Below are positions 32,339-37,520 of a DNA stretch of 37,520 bases, in pieces. A program made the translations under genes and the position numbers. The notes below the pieces were generated by a model. It did not search any database, was not told the DNA's origin, and saw nothing but the letters and a program-made list of their open reading frames with translations. Source of the stretch: JAGOUN01 sp040389005 (GTDB lineage Bacteria > Pseudomonadota > Gammaproteobacteria > JAGOUN01). The stretch lies in NCBI GenBank assembly GCA_040389005.1, contig JAZKAS010000027.1:1-37520 (forward strand), read 5' to 3'. The stretch's first letter is position 1. Each line of letters opens with the position of its first letter.

Positions 32339-35064
32339 AAATCCTCTTTTTCAGATATCTTGTTTCTTTTTGAATCGCTATCTATTGCTTCAAATTGTTC
32401 GACAGCTCTTTTTGTGCTGCTCGAAACACCAAAAAGTAGTGAGGTGTTAGCGGTGCTCAAAACTGAATGAGGCGCTACGATTATATTGAGACGATCAACT
32501 GTTTGCAGCAAGTTTAGTGTATTGCATTTTTTGCTTTCGCCAAATTCTGCCCGACAATGTGTTAAATGCAGTTGTAAATCAATTCCTTGCGTTATCCATA
32601 ATGTGAGCAAATCCATCACCATTAAGTTGGTTTTAAACCAATCATCATCTACTGAAAATATTATTTGACGTATAAGCGCATAGATCAAATTTTCATTAGC
32701 TCTCATAACCTTATTAAAATGATCGCCCTTTAAGTAAGCTAAAAACTGTAATATGTTTAAAGCTTCATGGCATATAAATTCATCTCTATCAGTATTATTG
32801 AGTAATGTAATTAAATAATGAAAAAATCCATGTTTTTCAATAAGTTCTGCAACATCAGCAGAATGAAAGGCGGGGGTATCAAAAGAAGCTCTTAATGCGT
32901 TTAATATGTCTGGTATCACATCTCGACGGAACTCAGGATAATTATTTTCAGCTGCTGCGAAGATGCGTTGAATTTGAGTGGGATCGTTCATGATGTACAG
33001 TGGCAAGCATAAGCATAATATTATTAATGCTCGCAGGCGAGTATTATAAAGATTATTTTCATTGTCGACAATCTGCCATAATCGTTGCAACAATTTTTGT
33101 TCTTCAAAAAAATCCTGCATAGCATAACGAGGTAAGGCGAGAAAACCTAACCATCTTCTTGATAATACGCCCTCTACATCACCATCACAGGGTAGCGCTT
33201 CAAATTCTTCTAAGGCTTCTAAAGCATAGCGACATAATTTGGGCGCATCTTGTTCGTCGAGAGTAGTTACAAGTTGCTTAAGAAAAAGCTCGGTTTGATT
33301 GCGAAGGTTATCTAAGATTGAGTCAGAAATATTGTTGACGAGTTCGCAAAATAGAGCCAATTTTTTTGTGCTATAAAGTAATGGCATTATTTGATTGAAA
33401 ATATCGAATATCAAATCAATTATATTTTTCGAGCTCTCATAATTTAAGTTTTCTAGAAGCAAACAAAATGTTTCAATCCACATTTCATGATTAATAGCAT
33501 CCTGTGTCATATCGGGTATTGAGCTTTTCAGAATTTCAAGTAGGTGTTCAAATTCTTCAATTTTCTCGTTTGCAATTACGTCTTGCGCCATGGCGCTCAT
33601 TTGGCTTCTTAAATGATCAAACAACGCGCTTTTTACAAAGTATTTTTTGAAAAGAGTATTTGCCAAGAGCGCTCTAATGATAGGAATCACTGTTAGATAA
33701 TCACCTTCTGATAAGCATTTTTCTAGTAGTCCATCAATAATATTTTCCAAGTTATGATTATTGAGAATATCGCGTGAAAAATTTACACTCATGGAGAGAA
33801 ATTGTATTGCAAAAGGGGATATCTTTCCTGGGCGCTCTACTTTGTAGCTGATCGCTTGGTTTAAATCACCGCATTCTTTACCAAGCACAAAGGTTAACTG
33901 ACTAAAGAGCTCAAAAATGGCAAGGTTCAGTGCCAGCTCGTTATGCTTAAGGTCATCAGGCGTGTCATCAGAAACGCACTTTATTAAAGGTGCTAAGTGG
34001 TTGATGAGCACAGCGTAATCGATCAGGCCTTTTGTTGGTTTAATGCTAAGAATCAAGTATTGCATGATAGCTATTGCATCAAGGCTGTGTGTATCTACTT
34101 CATAAGTATCCTTTGCTTCTACTACCTGATCTAGTGCGCACTCAAAAAACGCATTGTTTAAAATAGCCTCTTTGAATTGAGAATGTTTTAAGAGCGTTTT
34201 AAGGTATGCGAGTACGGAATGCGTATATCCTAGTAACAAAATTTCCTTCAGCCAGTCAATAATGGAGGATAATTGGTCGTTTAGGTAGGGAAATACCTGA
34301 TCTAATAATTGATTGATATTATTTAGTATCCCCTGAACATCGTCCCTGTTGATTGTTATTGCATAATCCCTCATGAATTTAAGCAGTGCGCTCACCAAAA
34401 GGCGCATTTTATTTTGGTTTTTTATAAAAGACGCGGTTAGGGTAAGTGCACGTATGGCTTTTGATTTGATTTCAAACCTAGACTGGCTGTTTAAAATAAC
34501 GGTTATTTGGTCAGCGAAATTATCCCATTCCGCGGAAGAGAAAAAATAAATACTACCGAATAAACGATCTTGATTGTCTTCATCCTCCCGGATTGTTGGT
34601 CTCATAGTGTAGGAGTTTTGCGAATCACTATAATCGTCTGGATTAGCCTGGATGATTGCAGCCATGATGCTAGGAATATATTGGTCAAAACACAGGGTTC
34701 TTTCGTCAGATAATGGAATTCTTTTATCTAATATGCCTTCTATGATACTCGCTTGTAATCGGTTGAACGGGCTCCAGTTTTTAAGGTTACTTTTAAGCTG
34801 GCTTATAAAGTTTCTATCTGCGAGAAGAGCTTCTTGTATCTTTTCAGGGAATGCCAAGAATAACATAGGAAATCGCGCTTGGTATCGGATGGCCGTTTCG
34901 CTTGTGAGTTGACTAAGTATGAGCAAATTTTTTTTTATTTCGTCACTTTCTTTCAAGACAATGGACGCTACTAAATACTTGCCCCATAGTTCCGGGCTTA
35001 ACCAGTCATCGCTGAATTTTTGAGCAAGATGACTGGGTAGTATCGATGAGAATAATCCGGGCAT
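32320..35064 (-). CDS. Large alpha-solenoid protein (paralogue B)
   Basis: A 914-residue protein of unknown function, paralogous to the 893-residue protein at 26001-28682. The N-termini align without gaps (MPGLFSSILPSHLAQKFSDD and WLSPELW against MFFPKIYHLPEDTMSEIAAA and WLDPSTV), and the shared blocks continue: ITVILNSQSRFEIKSKAIRAL, KHSQFKEAILNNAFF, and near the C-terminus EKHGFFHYLITLLNNTDRDE and MDLLTLWITQGIDLQLHL. Its F-box-like N-terminus is more degenerate. The body is HEAT-like helix pairs; the C-terminal tail after about residue 870 is charged and Ser-rich (SDSKRNKISEKEDLLSPSR), probably disordered. A -10 box TATAAT lies at 35094-35099 and a terminator at 32311-32338, so it is a single-gene unit. 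No ribosome site is obvious. Confidence 0.87.
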   Translation of the reverse strand: MPGLFSSILPSHLAQKFSDDWLSPELWGKYLVASIVLKESDEIKKNLLILSQLTSETAIRYQARFPMLFLAFPEKIQEALLADRNFISQLKSNLKNWSPFNRLQASIIEGILDKRIPLSDERTLCFDQYIPSIMAAIIQANPDDYSDSQNSYTMRPTIREDEDNQDRLFGSIYFFSSAEWDNFADQITVILNSQSRFEIKSKAIRALTLTASFIKNQNKMRLLVSALLKFMRDYAITINRDDVQGILNNINQLLDQVFPYLNDQLSSIIDWLKEILLLGYTHSVLAYLKTLLKHSQFKEAILNNAFFECALDQVVEAKDTYEVDTHSLDAIAIMQYLILSIKPTKGLIDYAVLINHLAPLIKCVSDDTPDDLKHNELALNLAIFELFSQLTFVLGKECGDLNQAISYKVERPGKISPFAIQFLSMSVNFSRDILNNHNLENIIDGLLEKCLSEGDYLTVIPIIRALLANTLFKKYFVKSALFDHLRSQMSAMAQDVIANEKIEEFEHLLEILKSSIPDMTQDAINHEMWIETFCLLLENLNYESSKNIIDLIFDIFNQIMPLLYSTKKLALFCELVNNISDSILDNLRNQTELFLKQLVTTLDEQDAPKLCRYALEALEEFEALPCDGDVEGVLSRRWLGFLALPRYAMQDFFEEQKLLQRLWQIVDNENNLYNTRLRALIILCLCLPLYIMNDPTQIQRIFAAAENNYPEFRRDVIPDILNALRASFDTPAFHSADVAELIEKHGFFHYLITLLNNTDRDEFICHEALNILQFLAYLKGDHFNKVMRANENLIYALIRQIIFSVDDDWFKTNLMVMDLLTLWITQGIDLQLHLTHCRAEFGESKKCNTLNLLQTVDRLNIIVAPHSVLSTANTSLLFGVSSSTKRAVEQFEAIDSDSKRNKISEKEDLLSPSR

Positions 35065-35093
35065 TTTTTTTCATTTTAAATTGAGTAAGAGGC

Positions 35094-35099
35094 ATTATA
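35094..35099 (-). promoter_or_regulatory. -10 box of the 914-residue gene
   Basis: TATAAT on the minus strand, about 30 bases upstream of ATG 35064, in AT-rich DNA. The -35 box is not clear. Confidence 0.45.
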
Positions 35100-35203
35100 G
35101 CGTATTTTTTTAGTTTATTCTTAAGTGGTGCCGGCTATATTTGGCAAAATATTGTACATCATTAATATAAATTCTGTGATGCGCATTTTTGAGCATAGAA
35201 GCC

Positions 35204-36652
35204 ATGACTATTCCAGTCGAAAATTTTACGGGACGTGCGCTAGAATTACGCAAGCTTAAAGACCTTGTGCCGCACCCTGGGCCGCGGTTAGTGGTTATCA
35301 CCGGTCGGCGACGTGTGGGTAAAAGCCGGCTTATTCAAGAGTTCGCTTCTAACTCGAACCAATGCTTTTTTTCTTTTTCAGGCTTAGCGCCCGTGGAAGG
35401 CGTGACCGATCAAACTCAGCGCGATGCTTTTGGTCGGCAGCTTGCGCAACTTCTCAATATTGCCCCTGTGACATTTACGGATTGGAGTGACGCCTTTTAC
35501 GCGCTATCGCAATCATTACCTGCAAATGAACCTACTGTCATTCTTCTTGATGAAATTTCCTGGATGGCCGCAAAAGATGTCACATTTATCCCTAAGCTAA
35601 AAGTTTGGTGGGATTTAGAAATGCCCAAACATCCCAATGCCATTTTAGTATGCTGTGGTTCAGTTTCTACATGGATTGAAAAAAATATTATTCAAAGCAC
35701 GGCATTTTTTGGAAGAATTAATTTAACCATGCATCTTGCGCCACTTTCTATCAGCGAATCAGCTGAGCTTTTAAAAGCGCGTGGATTTAAAGGGTCCGCT
35801 TACGAAATTTATAAAATTTTAGCAGTCACCGGGGGTATTCCTTGGTATCTCGAGCAAATTCAGGTGGCTTATATGGCGGATAAAAATATTCAACGTTTAT
35901 GCTTTGAAAAAGACGGTTTATTAACGACAGAATTTGAGCGTATTTTTCATGATTTATTTAATGGTGCAGGAGATATTTATAAAAAAATTCTGCGTGTTTT
36001 AAGCGCGGGCATGAAAACACTTTCTGAAATTCGCCAAGAGTTAGGTTATGCCAATAGCGGTACGCTGAGTAAATTAATGAAACATTTGAAAATAGCGGGT
36101 TTTGTTTCAGAACATCCTCAGTGGTCGATTGCAACAAAAAAAACAAGTAAGCAAACGCTTTATCGCTTATTTGATAGTTATACACGTTTCTATTTAAAAT
36201 ATATTGAACCTATTCAAATTAATATTAGTCAAAATACGTATCAAGGATTGAATCTCGATCAACTCATTAATTGGCCAAGTATTTTAGGGTTACAAGTTGA
36301 AAATTTATTATTGGAAAACCGTCCGTTGCTCTTAAAGCATTTAGACATTTCAAGAGCAGATATTGTTGGCGATAATCCTTATTTTCAGCGCGCTACTGTA
36401 AAAAAGAAAGGCTGTCAAATTGATTATCTTGTGCAAACACGTACGAATAATTTATTGGTGTGTGAATTCAAGTGTACGCGCCAAGAAATTAATGCTGAAA
36501 TCATAGAAGAAATGCGTGAGAAAATTAAGCGACTTGAAATGCCGCGTGGCATGGCCGCTGTTCCGGTTTTATTTCATTTGGGCGAGGTTGCTGAATCTGT
36601 TTATAGTCAACGTTGCTTTTACCGCATTATTGATATTGGTGAGTGGGTGTGA
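35204..36652 (+). CDS. ATPase_2/DUF234 protein (archaeal-type ATPase with nuclease-like C-terminus)
   Basis: A 482-residue protein with an N-terminal P-loop ATPase, a central winged-helix region and a C-terminal DUF234 domain. Walker A is GRRRVGKS (residues 34-41) and Walker B is VILLDEIS (112-119). The winged helix covers about 259-305 (KTLSEIRQELGYANSGTLSKLMKHL). The C-terminal part has Asp407 (QIDYLV) with Glu421 and Lys423 (CEFKC), the D...ExK pattern of PD-(D/E)XK nucleases. These proteins are widespread in archaea and in scattered bacteria, are poorly characterised, and may act in DNA processing or defence. ATG 35204 is chosen over the in-frame TTG at 35189. No partner gene is visible. 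Confidence 0.9.
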   Translation: MTIPVENFTGRALELRKLKDLVPHPGPRLVVITGRRRVGKSRLIQEFASNSNQCFFSFSGLAPVEGVTDQTQRDAFGRQLAQLLNIAPVTFTDWSDAFYALSQSLPANEPTVILLDEISWMAAKDVTFIPKLKVWWDLEMPKHPNAILVCCGSVSTWIEKNIIQSTAFFGRINLTMHLAPLSISESAELLKARGFKGSAYEIYKILAVTGGIPWYLEQIQVAYMADKNIQRLCFEKDGLLTTEFERIFHDLFNGAGDIYKKILRVLSAGMKTLSEIRQELGYANSGTLSKLMKHLKIAGFVSEHPQWSIATKKTSKQTLYRLFDSYTRFYLKYIEPIQINISQNTYQGLNLDQLINWPSILGLQVENLLLENRPLLLKHLDISRADIVGDNPYFQRATVKKKGCQIDYLVQTRTNNLLVCEFKCTRQEINAEIIEEMREKIKRLEMPRGMAAVPVLFHLGEVAESVYSQRCFYRIIDIGEWV

Positions 36653-36698
36653 GGTTCTATTTTGAATTAACCTGTTAACACTTTGCCGAACAGTATTC

Positions 36699-36758
36699 TT
36701 AATAATTAATCGCTTTCTTCTCAAATTTTTCTGGCGTCATATAATTATTGGTTTGTCC
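36699..36758 (-). pseudogene. Transposase C-terminal relic (IS3-like)
   Basis: Twenty codons on the minus strand read GQTNNYMTPEKFEKKAINY and a stop, resembling the extreme C-terminus of IS3-family orfB proteins, where a TPxxFE motif occurs close to the end. A stop codon lies only a few codons upstream, so it is a dead fragment. It lies between the ATPase and the repeat-protein gene. Confidence 0.4.
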
Positions 36759-36806
36759 TGTTTTATTTTATTTAGGCGAGTTTTTATAAAGTTTTGGAAT
36801 CAATGA

Positions 36807-36834
36807 TTGAATTAAAGCACTGGCGTTGTATAAT
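36807..36834 (+). promoter_or_regulatory. Promoter of the ankyrin-like repeat gene
   Basis: TTGAAT (36807-36812), 16 bases, TATAAT (36829-36834), leaving a leader of about 107 bases before ATG 36947. The leader has no recognised riboswitch. Confidence 0.5.
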
Positions 36835-36946
36835 AATGGCTCAAAATGTGGGGCGATTCAGTCAAATTTGAGATAATTATCTTGCTCTGTCATACAATCA
36901 CTTTATCTGATGCTGAACAAACTTTTTACAGTGCGCTGGAGAAATC

Positions 36947-37520
36947 ATGTTTTCTAGGCCTTTTTTTAAAAATTTACGCATAAGTCAGGTCAAAACAATT
37001 CCTGAAGCTAAAGCATACGCAAAGCGGCTTTATGAGTTAATGCCCACTAATTCGGGAGAAGTCACCAAGCTATTACAACAGCAAAATCAACAGGGCTGGA
37101 CTATCGGAGACTTCATTGCTTGTGACTCGACAGATCCAGAGGCTGTCAAAACATACTTAGAGTTGCTCAATCAGCTAATTACCCCTCGCTCGGCAGAAGT
37201 GATCAAGCTATTACAACAGCAAAATCAAGCGGGCTCGACTATCGGACATCTCATTGCTCAGAACCAAACAGATCCAGGGGTTGTCAAAACATACTTAGCT
37301 CTGCTTGATCAGTTGTCTACCGACAATCCGGCAGAAGTGATCAAGCTATTGCAACAGCAAATTCAAGCGGGCTGGACTATCGGACACATCATTGCTCGGT
37401 ACCAAACAGATCCAGGGGTTATCAAAACATACTTAGAGTTGCTCAACAAGCTAGTCAGCACCCATTCGGCAGAAGTGATCAAGCTATTACAACAGCAAAA
37501 TCAAGCGGGCTGGACTATCG
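36947..37520 (+). CDS. Ankyrin-like protein of 46-residue tandem repeats (runs off the window)
   Basis: Partial gene, 191 codons seen, open at the right edge. ATG 36947 has GGAG 6 bases upstream. After 35 N-terminal residues (MFSRPFFKNLRISQVKTIPE and on) comes a run of 46-residue repeats at residues 36-81, 82-127, 128-173 and 174 onward. The unit reads SAEVIKLLQQQNQAGWTIGH then IIARYQTDPGVIKTYLELLN and a variable six-residue end. The segment GWTIGHIIA resembles the ankyrin GxTPLHLAA turn, but the unit is 46 rather than 33 residues. Repeats are nearly identical at the DNA level, implying recent duplication. Such proteins in intracellular bacteria are often effectors; that is inferred. Confidence 0.8.
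   Translation, partial: MFSRPFFKNLRISQVKTIPEAKAYAKRLYELMPTNSGEVTKLLQQQNQQGWTIGDFIACDSTDPEAVKTYLELLNQLITPRSAEVIKLLQQQNQAGSTIGHLIAQNQTDPGVVKTYLALLDQLSTDNPAEVIKLLQQQIQAGWTIGHIIARYQTDPGVIKTYLELLNKLVSTHSAEVIKLLQQQNQAGWTI
37052..37520 (+). repeat. Tandem 138-bp coding repeats
   Basis: Units begin at 37052, 37190, 37328 and 37466, exactly 138 bases apart and in frame. The stretch starting GCAGAAGTGATCAAGCTATT is almost unchanged in units 2-4. Unit 1 is the most divergent. The array continues past the window. Confidence 0.95.

Noticed and set aside
36653..36946. tRNA or riboswitch in the leader of the repeat gene
   Set aside because: No cloverleaf or known aptamer core is visible; only a transposase relic and a promoter.
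37052..37520. CRISPR or satellite array
   Set aside because: The 138-bp period is in frame and encodes a regular protein repeat.

Overview
The window looks like one stretch of an AT-rich gammaproteobacterial chromosome, probably of the Legionellales/Coxiellaceae kind. This is inferred from the protein sequences (LeuS, Lnt, YajC-SecD-SecF, SuhB, PrlC, TrmJ, GatCAB, RF3) and from the many large lineage-specific alpha-helical proteins, an inverse autotransporter and ankyrin-like repeats, which are typical of host-associated members of that order. It is draft assembly: a run of 70 N lies at 12705-12774, and the first ~172 bases are strikingly GC-rich, encode the end of an unrelated FtsX-like permease, and probably come from a chimeric join.

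Layout. 1-172: GC-rich foreign fragment. 173-6359 (minus strand): leuS, lacking its C-terminal part, then a large unknown helical protein with an internal duplication, then lnt. 6466-10010 (plus): the yajC-secD-secF preprotein translocase operon, carrying palindromic intergenic repeats even between its cistrons. 10099-10905 (minus): suhB. 11034-13599 (plus): a small secreted Cys-containing protein and an inverse autotransporter with a beta-helix passenger, split by the assembly gap. 13640-16719 (plus): prlC, a 46-residue orphan ribbon-helix-helix protein not recorded in an ordinary ORF scan, and trmJ, overlapping it by 4 bases. 16802-19117 (plus): a 771-residue helical protein of unknown role. 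19129-22410 (minus): gatC-gatA-gatB. 22507-23730 (minus): an MFS transporter of the ProP type. 23930-25550 (plus): a PP2C-like phosphatase whose DGHGG metal-binding segment has been moved to the C-terminal side of the domain, with a likely frameshifted C-terminal tail. 25551-26000: decayed DNA with an IS3-family transposase relic. 26001-29462 (minus): an 893-residue solenoid protein with an F-box-like N-terminus and, upstream of it, a secreted HAD acid phosphatase. 29671-30322 (plus): a Phd/VapC toxin-antitoxin pair with a palindromic operator. 30339-31919 (plus): prfC. 31926-35064 (minus): a 70-residue hypothetical protein and a 914-residue paralogue of the 893-residue protein. 35204-36652 (plus): an ATPase/DUF234 protein. 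36699-36758: another IS3 relic. 36947 to the right edge (plus): the start of a gene with nearly identical 46-residue ankyrin-like repeats.

How it fits together. The housekeeping genes cover translation (LeuS, GatCAB, RF3, TrmJ) and envelope biogenesis (Sec accessory complex, Lnt). Between them sit lineage-specific genes that look like host-interaction functions: large alpha-solenoids, a permuted phosphatase, a surface-displayed beta-helix and an ankyrin-like protein. None carries proof of secretion in the sequence alone. The strongest candidates for undescribed biology are the rearranged PP2C protein (23930-25550), the paralogous pair with F-box-like N-termini (26001-28682 and 32320-35064), and the 46-residue repeat protein at the right edge.
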